NCBI GenBank assembly: GCA_022113835.1
Contig: JAILWY010000023.1
Coordinates: forward strand, 14,754,001 to 14,818,000
DNA: 64,000 nucleotides
From: Atopsyche davidsoni
Lineage: Eukaryota; Arthropoda; Insecta; Trichoptera; Hydrobiosidae
Reading direction: 5' to 3'
The notes under the pieces were generated by a model that was given only the letters and a program-made list of their open reading frames with translations, was not told where the DNA came from and searched no databases. The translations under genes were made by a program, and so were the position numbers. Of the stretch, positions 22,164-33,273 are shown in pieces. Within the stretch, counting starts at the first letter, position 1; each line of letters starts with the position of its first letter.

Positions 22164-25100
22164 TAACAAGGTATATCCGATATATTCAATGACAATTTCC
22201 AGTATCAGTACAGATTCGATACTAAGCCGCATATCGAATTAATTCATCAATAGAGCTGAGACATATACCGTGAAATTGGAGACGAGCTCACTGCTGTTTT
22301 TCAGAATACATTTATTTTATAGTAATTTTATGGCCGCTTACTTCAGAAAGGCCGGAGCCGACAAGGCTTCTGTAAAAATGAAAAATAATCATCACGTGAA
22401 ATACGGTGTGAACGTGTTTGTCACTGAAATATGAAAATTAAATTTGTATATGCATTGAAATAAAATAATACAAATAAAAACAATTCATCCGGACGGAATG
22501 AAAGAAATATATTGTGTAGTAATTTATAATAAGGAATAGAGAAACTCTCAAATGGATTCAGCGTCCTCCGAGCACTTAGGATATTGGAAAACTTCACACA
22601 CAGGTGACGTGATATTGAGAATAATTTTCAAAGAGTGATAAAATAATTTTGTTTACTTGGACGCTATGAAATATGCTTTGAAATATTGACTACGACGTGA
22701 TTAATGCAATGTTTCGAATGCATTATTTTTTAACCTTTTAAGGCTGTTTCTTGTTGATAATATTTTAACAATTATTCTTGTTTTCTCAATAAAGATGATT
22801 CACCAGAACACGAGTAGCGGTAAAGTGGAAAAAAATATTTAAAATATAGTAAATGTGTTTCCATAATAAAAAAATACTGCTTCTTCTTAAAATGTTGTGC
22901 TACTAATAATATTAACAATAATTCTGTGTAAACAACACAATAATGTTTATTGTATAATTTGTTTCACTCCTTATAATAAATTTAGTATATAATATTTTCT
23001 TATAAAAATATTTATAAAAACAATATAAAATTATTATTTCGCTTTATTTGTAGCTACATTGAATTGAAATATCTCCCGAGTGCCCACTTTTTCTTGGTAT
23101 AGATTTCGGGGAATAGATTCCGGTAATACACGGCCACCCTCTGACAGGCTTCCCCTACAAAACAAAATAATAAAAGCAGCAGGCGTCGTCTTACAGCAGG
23201 AGAATCTCTAATTAAGGATCATGTTCACTACGGCGAGTCCGTGTAATCTGCCGATCGGAGAAAAGGTTAAATGGAAGCTGTGTAGATTAAAAAAAAACAA
23301 ACAAACAAGCGAAGATTCCTAATTTTTTCTCGGAATAACCCTAATCGAAACATAAGATACAAATTGAGTATTTAATGGATTCAATTATTATTACAGAAAA
23401 TCGATTAGACATGAGCAACGTAAGAATGTATTTGAGATTTACAAAACATCTCCGAGATTTGCTGTAAAAAAACTTTTTTTTTTTCACTGTGTTTTATCTC
23501 ATCTATCGATCTTAGAGACTCTACAAAATCTGTCAATGGTCGTTTAACTTGAATGATAATTTAGATTTTATGATGGGCGTTTCATTATTTAAAGTGATAA
23601 AATAAAAATAAATTTATCGCTACACAAAGTCTGAAAAGGTGCTCGGTTCCATGTACTAGTAGAAATGAGAAAAGTCGAACAGCTGCAGAGCATAAAAATA
23701 AATAGCTTCCCTGCTCCGCCGTCCTCTACATTGAGAGATTGTTATACCGAAATAAATAAATTATTAAACTTTAATGGAACTATAAGATTTTACCGTTTTT
23801 TCGTCCTCGACAACAGAAAATTTTTCTTCTATTAAAGTACCGCAGAAATCAATAAAGTCAAATATATATTTTTTTAATGGCGATTATTTTTCAGACAATA
23901 CATCGTATCAACGTGTGTCTTCATTCCCGCAGGTGTTCCCGAATTGTCTCATTCTTTGTGACTTTTCGTGTTATTTGTTTCTCGGCACTCTAATAGCGTG
24001 TCACTCAAACCATAATTTGAACGACTGAAAAATAGACTGCCAATGTAACGAACAAATTTGTAGTACTTTGTTAACTGCCACAGCATCGTATTGGCCTTGG
24101 CTGCAGCAAATTATTTTTTATTTTAACATTTTGTAGAAATAAATAACAATATGTTTGATAAAATGTGAGCAAAAAAATAAACTAAAATTACAACTTAACT
24201 TAAACTCTATTTTTTATAAATAATTTTCACATTAAAAGTATTATATACCGGGATATTTTAGTTTGAAATTTATTTTATGAGTGCAGTCAGTCCATGCATA
24301 GCCGAACATTCGGCGCGCGGTCCAAAGCGGCAGTGTAATTCATATGAATAAATTCATATTTCTTCGTCCCACTGCGAAAAGGTTAAGAGTTTTTCCTACT
24401 TGCATCAAATAATCTCACGCTTCTAAGAGTTTAAAGGCAGTGGCAGCTCTATTGCAAAGTTACAATTAATATTTTAAAATATTTTTTTTATTTGCTAACA
24501 TTTCACGATAAAGAATAAAGTGATTATTAGTGAATTTAAGAAATATATGTATGATTAGTAGAACATCCCGTGATAGTTTTTAAATTAGTATGTTAACGGT
24601 GCATAATAATTTCAATTGTTGGGGTTGATTTAAATCTATAATAATGGTCGTAGTTGTTACAAGGCGTAAATCGATCACATGAGTCATATGAATATAGTTC
24701 TTACTGTCTAAGCTGAAAAAGCGGTATCGTTATTGATTATTATTAAGGTACTACATAAACTTTATTGAAAAAAAATAATTTGTGGATGAGATATATTATC
24801 ACTTTATCATTGTCCAATTGTAAGCGCCCTTCGCGGAGATCAAGCATCTAAGTCGGGAGAAGCATAATTTTCTCTAGTATTTGAAGTTTATTCAACTCTG
24901 TTAAATTATAAATTGTCCCACGTTCAAGCGGGTCTCGTGGATCCTATCGGGTGTCTTGGATTTATCTCGCTCGTGGGACAAATACAAAACTAGGTGCAAA
25001 CATAAAGAAAGCAAATTTCGTGAACTGTAACATTTCATTCACCGGCAGAATAAATTGCGCTGTAGTAAATACAAAGGCGGTCTTATAAAGTAAGTCTTAA

Positions 25101-26415
25101 ATGCAGAGGCGGAGTCAGCTATTACCTAAATGTTCGGTTAGAATGTGCAGTGTCCCCGTGAGGTGCAGACGGCTTAATAACGTGATATTGTTTATTATCG
25201 CGAAGCTTTGACCGCCCGCTGATGGTGGCGGAGACGCTGAAGGGCTCACTGGCCGGACGGGCAATAAAGTCACGTCGCTGGCTTTAGCGTCCAACTTGTA
25301 TCTTGCAACAATAAGTCAACGAACAAACAAAGCCCTCGGAGCGGTTTGAAAGCATCTCGTTAATTTCATAACTTTGACACGCCACTGAATTTCGCACTCA
25401 AGCTTGAAGTTGGTTTTGGCAGTTAATAAAATTATATTGAAGATATTGCAAGCGATCCTCCACAATGTAGCGACCGAGGGATGAGATTTCATGGCATTAG
25501 TTACAATGGCTGTATTAATATTATTAAACGAGGCTGTTTATGGTGGATGCTTTTACAGTGTGTCTGTACACAGCAATAACGACCCTTTCAAATGATTAAT
25601 TATTTAAATTAATATCAATGCCGTCATAATCATAATATGTAGTTACCAGAAGTACGTGGTTTTGGGCGAATGAATTAGCGGTAAAGTAAATGATATTTTT
25701 TTTTTGATTTATTAAGAAAATGAGACAAATGATCACTTCAGATGTGATATGCATTTACTAAATAAATAAGAATACTGCAAACATCAGTTACATACGTTTA
25801 TAAATTTAATATATCAGTGAAAACTTTTGGTTATTTTTTTTTAATAAATGATGTCAATTAAAAATCGTAGGAGATTTAGTACTTTTAACCATATTTTGGA
25901 TCATATATAAGTAGATCACATATAAGTAGATGTGATTATCAAATAACGATACACCACGAAAATAAACATTTGACGACACTCCACCCGCTCCTTCGGACTC
26001 GGGTTAAATAACCGTAACTTACACTTAAGTTTATTTTGTTGAGAATAATGTTGACAGTGAGTTTCAGAATTATTGGATAAAAAAGGGAAAGGGAAAGAGA
26101 AGGAATAACAGTAGGAGAGATAAATGTAAACCACCTAATCCGTACATTCTTCATTGCTCCAACACTAAGATTATGCGCAATACGGAATGTACAAGAAAAC
26201 TGCACTGTGTTCTTCCGCATTGACTAAAGGCTGTTTCATATATTTACTACATGTATGTTAGTTCCATGAGTCGGTCTAGGTTCAAACTATTCTAAATATA
26301 TATATTAAAATGCAAGCAGGAGAGGCAGCTTAAAAAATAACCAACGTAAAATTGGCTTTTTCTCAAGTTGTTTTTCTTTCCTTTGACCCTGTCGCGGAAC
26401 CGCAAAAGCATATAG
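22164..26415. other. AT-rich spacer, no gene seen
   Basis: About 4.3 kb without a supportable gene or bordered repeat. Higher-complexity blocks at 23150-23280, 24930-24980 and 25130-25400 could be conserved non-coding elements. The overlapping minus frames at 25916-26220 look like chance. Confidence 0.55.
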
Positions 26416-26423
26416 GTCTAAAT

Positions 26424-26895
26424 CAGTGCTTCTCAAAGTGGTCCCTACGGACCCCAGGGGGTCCTTAAAAAATTAAAATCGATTTGGGGGTCCCTGAACA
26501 ACGTCAGGGGGTCCGCGCAAGGTTTAATATAAAATAAAAAAATTGTGACACATTTTTATTAATATGGAAGTTAAAATACGAGTAAATAACAATGCATACA
26601 TTATTAGCGATTTTTACGTCATAAGTAAAAATATAAATATAGACAGGTGCATAAAATACAAGTAATAACAGGCATCGCGGTGAGTCAAGTGGGTTAATAC
26701 AGGAACGCAATAGAGTCGATACTTGCACCAACTAGTCTATAACATGAATTTATGTAGTTTTTCACCCAGGGTCTGTAGACAAGTTTTGACTATGAAAGGG
26801 GGGCCGTAGGCAAGTTAAGACTATGAAAGGGGGTCCGTAGGCAAGTTTTGACTATGAAAAGGGTTCCGTGGGCCAAAAGAGTTTGAGAGCCACTG
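26424..26895 (+). mobile_element. Non-autonomous hAT element (MITE-like)
   Basis: The left end reads CAGTGCTTCTCAAAGTGG; the right end, reversed and complemented, reads CAGTGGCTCTCAAACTC. These are imperfect inverted repeats of the CAGTG..TCTCAAA type well known for hAT elements. Flanks are GTCTAAAT (26416-26423) and GTCTAGAT (26896-26903), an 8-bp target duplication with one mismatch. Just inside the left end, a small palindrome (GGACCCC-A-GGGGTCC, 26449-26464) is followed by repeated GGGGGTCC motifs. The right third is a tandem repeat. There is no transposase frame. Orientation is arbitrary. Confidence 0.87.
26769..26879 (+). repeat. Approximately 31-bp tandem repeat inside the hAT MITE
   Basis: Three copies plus a partial one of a unit built on GGGTCCGTAGGCAAGTTTTG followed by ACTATGAAAG. 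The copies start near 26769, 26799, 26830 and 26861 and differ by a few substitutions. The last partial unit runs into the right terminal inverted repeat, so the array appears to have grown by duplication of the subterminal region. Confidence 0.75.
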
Positions 26896-26903
26896 GTCTA
26901 GAT

Positions 26904-28200
26904 TGAAACCCGGTACGCTATGGTCGGTAAATAGCTGCGCTTCCAGCTGAACCGCAAGACGCTCAAGCTGCGCTGGTAGTGTATGCTTGCTGCTCCGGCA
27001 TCGCCCGGCGGAATGCCTCGTCCGGATTGTTGCGAGAATTCCGTCTTTGAGACGCGCGCCCCGAGCCGCGTCACTCCGCCCTGAGGGCATACTCGGGCGC
27101 CCCTCACACGCGGGCGTGGGTGCAGCGGTAGCCCGTGACGGGGGCCAGCCTATATCAAACGATAAAACTATTTCATTAGTACAATCCTAGTCGCACCTCT
27201 GCTCTGCTGAGCTGATCGCTCGACCTTGCCTTTAAAATTCACAATACGTCTGAAATACGAGTCACACTAAGCCCTCGGGTCTAAAATACTTGTAACAAGT
27301 ACCAAAGCAACTTAAATGAGTGTATTTACTATAAAAAAAGTTTTAAATAAAAAAAAATTCTTAACAGATAATTTATATGTATAATACATTTCGCTTCGTG
27401 ACTTAGTAACGACTGCACGTCTTTATCTACAAAGGGTACAATTCCAGTCCATAAAAAATATACACGTAACATAATTAATTATAATGCAGAATAAAACATT
27501 GTTGTGGTTTATTTTTGAACCCTCGGCGTTGCATACACTGCGGGCAGAAGATCCGCTTGTTAGAGCGCCGCGGCCATTACAATGCAGCGGGGGCCGCAAG
27601 AAAACAGACCAAAAATGTAAACAGCACCGCAGTCCCGTGCGGGGCATAACTAATAATGACTTATGGGGGAGCGTGCTCGCGGGGGCCCCCTGCTCCCGGG
27701 CCGGGCACGTGCAACTTATATCTTTATATTCGAAGCAAAACGAAAATCGCGAGCCTGAAGTGTTCATCAGAATGTAAAATAAAAAAAATATGCTGTAGTA
27801 TTTCTTCCCCGGAAGAAACGTGACGTTTAACGGGAAAATGTGAACGTCTAAATTTGGAATCGGGCCCTCGTGTAGGGTTGATGAGTTCTAGTAGTAGGAA
27901 AACTTGTGAAGGCTTTGGGGGGGTTGATGAGAGCGCCGTGCGGGGGTGCGGCGTCTTCAACGGCATCATCCACCAGTCTTTTCCCCAGTCGCTGCCAGAT
28001 AAAATACTTCCGTGTCACGTAGATCCTTATTTTTGTATTTGAGAAAATATTTTGTTGCTTGACTTTTATTTTAATTACGTGTACGTTCGTGTGCCCAATG
28101 TATACAACAAAGATTCAGTGTCATGAAAATTAAAATACTTAACAAAGATATTTTTAAGAATTAAATATATAAAATAAATAGAATTAAAAAATTATTATAA
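26904..28200. other. Spacer with two CpG-rich patches, no gene seen
   Basis: CpG-rich patches lie at 26985-27145 and 27530-27720 (GCGCCGCGGCC, GGGGGCCCCCTGCTCCCGGG), with a lesser one at 27880-27975. Frames of 60-114 codons are open on both strands in these patches, which is a base-composition effect. No exon is defended. Confidence 0.55.
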
Positions 28201-28400
28201 TCAAAATATTTTTGAGTAAAATACTTGAGTGACTTTCCACATGTTCGTTTTTATTTGTGACCGGTTTCCTTTTGTTTGTTACCTTTCACGTTGGCATTAT
28301 CAAACTGTCATAACTCTGTTTGATAATGCCAACGTGAAAGGTTGGCGAAACCGGTCACAAATACTCGCTTCCACCAAGTACTCGCTGTCAAAAATATTGA
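28201..28400 (+). mobile_element. FB2 foldback family, compact 200-bp copy
   Basis: Most complete as a foldback. TTTGTGACCGGTTTC...TTTCACGTTGGCATTATCAA (28254-28304) is inverted and repeated as TTGATAATGCCAACGTGAAA...GAAACCGGTCACAAA (28318-28361) around a short loop. The outer ends TCAAAATATTTTTGAG and CTGTCAAAAATATTGA are also complementary. No target duplication is obvious. Small frames across it are chance. Confidence 0.8.
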
Positions 28401-29199
28401 ATTTCTTTTAATCAAAACGTGAACATTGGAAATATATAAAAATTGTTGGTTTTCAATTTAAACATATTTTTAAAATTATATCGAAATGTGATAACATTGA
28501 AGCGAACTCACAAAAATTACATTAATTGATTAATTAAGAATTGAATTTAAGAAACAGATGTGCTGGCAAATATTTAAATTATCTATATTTTACACTTAGT
28601 CACAAGAACACAATATATTTGTTTATTTTTTTATATATAAAATATGCAAGTTGATTTAAAAAGGAGCCACAAAAGAACGCAAAGGCGTCATTTCTAGACA
28701 ACGTGCCAGAGTCTATTGAAGAATAAAACGAAAAAGAGCACTGCAGAATCCCAAGACCAAAAAAAAAGAGTGATGATAACGCAGCATTGTGAGTGACAAG
28801 TTCCTTGGCCGCAGAAGGCCACTCACTGTCGGCAAAAATTAATAAGAAACCAAATAAGTAATCCCCAAGAAAGTTCCAGAGTTACAATTAAACAATTTAC
28901 TTCTCCCGGCGACAACACACTCCCCCGCCGGCTCTCCCGCCACTCTGCTCCTTTTACTTTCTCAACTAAAACAATTATCGCTCGGGCTGACAGAGATACT
29001 GCCGCTATTAATCACTCAAATATAATTTTATTTGCAAGTTCAAACATATCAATCACCTTTCTATAAATTTTAAAAAAATGTTACTTGCCTAGCTGAAGAT
29101 AATAAAAAAACACATTCGGAAAAAACTAATCATTATTACATGTCACAATATATACTATACGTGTACATAATAGAGTGATTTTTTTATACTTTTATTATA
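28401..29199. other. AT-rich spacer, no gene seen
   Basis: AT-rich with a modest GC patch at 28905-28960. No frame or bordered repeat is supportable. Confidence 0.55.
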
Positions 29200-29545
29200 T
29201 GCATATGTCTATTTTGTGGATTGAACGTCAATCAAGTGCGTTTTAATTACCTTTACAGGCTTATATTACTTACTAATATGATAAGGCATATTATTTCACA
29301 TATTGAAAATGATTCAAAGAAACTCTCAGAAAAATATCATCGTGACTTCTGTATGATTTGAACCTACATCTTCAAGCTTACATGGCCGGCGTACTGACCC
29401 TTGTACTAACGAGTCACCTCTGTTAATCGAGAATTTTTAACAATCATAATCTACACACGAACACGATAAAATATTTTTCTGAAAGTTTCTTTGAATCATT
29501 TTCAATATGTGAAATAATATGCCTAATCATATTTATTATATGCAT
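29200..29545 (-). mobile_element. FB1 foldback, copy B, with internal tRNA-like sequence
   Basis: The left side carries the FB1 end (GGATTGAACGTCAATCAAGT at 29219 on) and then an arm (CTAATATGATAAGGCATATT...). A complete tRNA-like segment follows on the minus strand (29341-29418), then TTAATCGAGAATTTTTAACA, and a second arm in reverse orientation ending GTGAAATAATATGCCTAATC. The right-hand copy of the outermost inverted repeat seen in copies A and C is missing, so this copy is truncated or rearranged at that end. There is no protein frame. Confidence 0.75.
29341..29418 (-). repeat. tRNA-Thr-like segment inside FB1 copy B
   Basis: Minus strand: GGTGACT ... AGTCACG can pair at 6 of 7 positions as an acceptor stem. 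The anticodon-loop segment is CATGTAA, giving a TGT (threonine) anticodon, with position 33 A instead of the usual T. The T-arm is AGGTTCAAATC, close to the polymerase III B-box GGTTCGAATCC. The anticodon stem is weakened by mismatches. It is therefore tRNA-derived, not a functional tRNA gene. The same segment occurs in FB1 copy D. Confidence 0.65.
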
Positions 29546-32500
29546 TATCAAATATTAGTTATATAGAAAAGTTTACGTTATTTTTATGTGTCTCGAGAAA
29601 TAGATTCTACTGATCTCGGATTCACGTGCATTGCTGTTTTTTTTATTATTTTTTTTTTATTTTATTGACACTAATAATAGTGCATTTAATAATATCAGTA
29701 CAGATTTATAAATACACACAATAATGTAAATATTAATTAGCCATATATCAAAAAGTAAAAAAAAAAAAAAAAAAAAAAGGTCTCATTCCTGCGGGTTTTG
29801 CGGTGCGGTGCCGCCTGAAGCGACAGGGTAGTTCGTATTCAGCCCTCCGAAGGTCGAAAAACAGCAATTTTAATTTTGACGCAGCGAGCATAACATTAAC
29901 CATTGTTGACACGGATGGATGATTTTGGCCTCGGAGGTCCGCAAAAAACCAATTAAAATGCAAATGCGGCACCAAGACGTATGGGGGCGGTGCGCCCGGG
30001 AGGGATGTGCCCGCCCGGGAGTCTCACGTATCGCCGCCGGCATCTTGGACAGCAACTATTTGTACAGTAACGTTTCCCTTCTGTACTTGTTCGAAGAAAC
30101 AGACATTAATAACGACATTAGCAAAAGGTAGTTATGTGGCTCTTGTTTGCTGAATGCAACTATTACTGACCCAAGTGAACATAACTGATGACTTACTGTG
30201 AATTTTCTAAAATATGAACAAAATCGAAGTACTATATTTTGAGTTTAATTTATAAAATGGAAACTAACTGATTTTACGATCTTGAATTGACACAAAAAAA
30301 AACATTTTTCATGAGAAAAAAAAAAGTAAAAAAATTAATACAAAATAATAATTAGACAAGGTTTTTAATTAAATATGTGTCCGTTTCTAAATACTGTGGG
30401 ATACGTGACCTATGTAAATGAACATTTTAGAGCATCCAAACTATTGAAAAATAGGTTATGTTATAATTACTTTAAAGGAAAAAGAATTGCTTTCAATGAA
30501 AAAAAAAAACAGGATCTCTCCATATCTGAAAAATATATTCCAAATGATGAACAAATAGTACTTACTTCTAATAGCAAATTCTAACTTCAAATGCATATTC
30601 TGATAGCAAATTATACTTTAAATAAAAAATTTAAAAAAACTGTCGCTGAGTGATTATTAAGCTATCAATAGTATTTTAAGAACGAACGAATTCGTGATAT
30701 TAATGCATGTATCTCAAGAAGTTAGCGAATAATGATTTAATACCTCATTAAAATGAACGGGCTACAGGTACACTTATTAAACTCTAGCACGACAGGCCGG
30801 GGCGGGGCCTTGTGCAAACACTCCGCAGCTCACGCAAGGAGCATGAGCCGCGGTGGGGTCGTTTCCTTTATGTCATCATTAAGAGTAGATTGCTCTAAGC
30901 CAAAAACCCTTCAAGCCGGATTTCATACACCCGTATAAAACATACTATATATTTTCTATTACAAAATTAACAAATAATATTCTTAGTATATGACACAATA
31001 TCAAAGAATGGCAAAAATCAATTAGGTAATATTTTTTTATTTGCCTTTGAAGTGCGACAGCGCTCGGCACACAAAATGCACTTGCGGTGATGCGACTTGG
31101 TTTAGGTTTATTCGGGTCACACATTTTATGAAACAAGCGGTAAACAAGACATCACTTCTGTCATGCAAATGGCCGACTACGCGCTCGCTCCAATTTCCGA
31201 CGAAGATACGCCCGCGACTTCACATTCGGCGGTGTTCTATCACGCAATATTAGGAGACGCGGAAACTTTCCGCGGTTCGTCACGCCGGAGATGCCAGAAG
31301 TAGGAGCATCCGATTTAAGTCAATGGAAGTCACCGACCTAGCTCACAAAGAGAATCGAGTTGAGTACGGAACCTAGAATCACGGCGACACTGATCAAATC
31401 ATCCTCATGTTTTGCATGAAATTTCAGCATTCAATTTTTTTTTTTACATCAGTAAGCGTATTTATAATAGCCACAAACTCTAGAAGAAGATATTACATAT
31501 TAGTGAAATTTGTCGTCAAATTTCTTTATCTTATTCCTGCATGTCACGTCAAGAAGCCGTTGGCATGAGAGAGGAAACGCAATCAAGGCGTGACGTAGAT
31601 GTTGGTAATTAGGTCCGTACGTGACGATGTTGATATTCTCTCATCGCATGATGCAGAAATTTGAAGTACCTATAGATGTATAACGCCATTACTTGATTTC
31701 TGCCAAATTCTGTCTTAGCTGGTTATAACACAATACTACAGTGAATTCGCGACATAAATTTAGTACAAATATTTATAAAAGAATGCCAGTGTTTCGTACC
31801 CTTGCCCGATCAATATCTTTAAGACTTTGTGTATTTAAATTTCGCATAAAATATTGACAGAGATAATACTCGGTGGTTTTAAGAAATCGCAAAAAAACTC
31901 GTCGCCACTTCATTTGCATTGCCGATGGCTCGAGAGCCCCAAAATTCTGTATTATCTACAATTTATTTCTCAAAATTAAGTAAAACAGGTTATGTGACTT
32001 GGAAAATACTGCACATATTTAATATATATATATATTGCTGAGAAATAAACAAACTGTGAATCTACACTACCGACACTCTCGATATAACCCAGGAACAGAA
32101 ATGTCTTGGCGAGGGAGCTATGCAAAAATATAAACTCAAGTTGTTGCCCCATCACACATTTGTCGGCCGAGTCAAGCCCGGAATTGGAGTGAGCTACGCT
32201 GAAGCCTCTACAAAATTTAACGTTTTTCATACAAAATTATCACGGCAAGGCGCACACTTCCGGGCACGCTTGGTTATTTTAATCGAAGGTTTAGCCGTCG
32301 TGAATATTCTGAAATTTTGAACACTTCGAGTTTATTCAGGCTTTTGTAAAGCTTTTCCTTGTTTATTAAGCAGTTGAAATGTTTATTTTATATGGGAAGT
32401 TTCCCACGAGGACATAACTAAAATTATAATATTATTATGGGTCTGCTCGTCGGCCGTAAATCGAGACGAATTAAAATAGAAAGCAAGGATACAGCAAAGG

Positions 32501-33160
32501 GCCTCAGCAAATATCGCTTAATGCGGGTAACTGTAAAATGAACGTAGAGTAAAGCAAAACGTACGCCGTGCGGTTATGTATACAACATACAATGTATATA
32601 TTGTACAAATAACCCCCATTTATATATTGACATAAAAATTTGCTACTTTGTATAAATAATATTTACTTTTTAATATCAGTAAACGTAAACACAAACTGCT
32701 TTAGTCGTCAGCATACCATAAATAAGGTACTAAACACATGTATTCTCTACATTTTAAACCGTTGTTTTGCTACACGCTTTTCAAAATTTCAACATGTTAA
32801 TTAATTTCGAAATTGTTGGACGAAATACGCTAGATGGTCTCATTAGACTTACATTATTATAATGAAATAACCACAGCAGAATATCATATAACGTTATACA
32901 TCGATTTTTCAGAGAGGAATTATCATCGATTAGCCTTCATTATTCCATAATGAAAGGGAGCCTCCGGCATCAAGGAATCTCTTGTGCGCGGGGGCAATTA
33001 AAATTAACAAATACATTATAATTGGATCCCATTTACAGGTCGCGTCCTAATTCGAGGCGAATTTCCGGAATCAGGCGACGGCGCGCCGCGGGACGAGATG
33101 AGGCCGCGCGGGGCAGCGAAGGAAACGACCTATTATCGCCGCCGCGCCTCGAGAGCCGGG
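29546..33160. other. AT-rich spacer with GC patches, no gene seen
   Basis: GC patches are at 29790-30050, 30790-30865 and 33040 on. Small frames at 30375-30584, 31041-31253 and 32120-32320 have no motifs. The block at 32935-33060 mixes AAT/TAAT-rich motifs with a GC core and may be a non-coding conserved element. Confidence 0.5.
29757..29778 (+). repeat. Poly-A tract, about 22 bases
   Basis: A homopolymer directly followed by a GC-rich patch (TGCGGTGCGGTGCCGCC) running to about 30050. It may be a retroposition tail or a simple slippage tract; no element body is recognised upstream. Confidence 0.85.
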
Positions 33161-33273
33161 GCGGGGCGGAGCGGGGCGTAGCGGGGCGGAGCGGGGCGTA
33201 GCGGGGCGTAGCGGGGCGTAGCGGGGCGTAGCGGGGCGCAGCGGGGCGACGGGGCGGGGCGGGGGCGCCGAAA
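33161..33273 (+). repeat. 10-bp G-rich minisatellite, unit GCGGGGCGTA
   Basis: Nine or so regular 10-base units alternate GCGGGGCGTA and GCGGGGCGGA, ending GCGGGGCGCA and GCGGGGCGAC. They are followed by GGGGCGGGGCGGGGGCGCC. The array sits in a CpG island of about 280 bases (33040-33325) that also holds CGGCGCGCCGCGG. It is the most regular of the G-rich arrays here. Confidence 0.93.

Noticed and set aside
22005..22242. Small frames on both strands at the Helitron 5' end
   Set aside because: They cover the GT/CA run and the Helitron terminus; the element is non-coding.
27423..27777. 114-codon minus and 97-codon plus frames
   Set aside because: Mutually overlapping frames over a CpG patch; base-composition effect.
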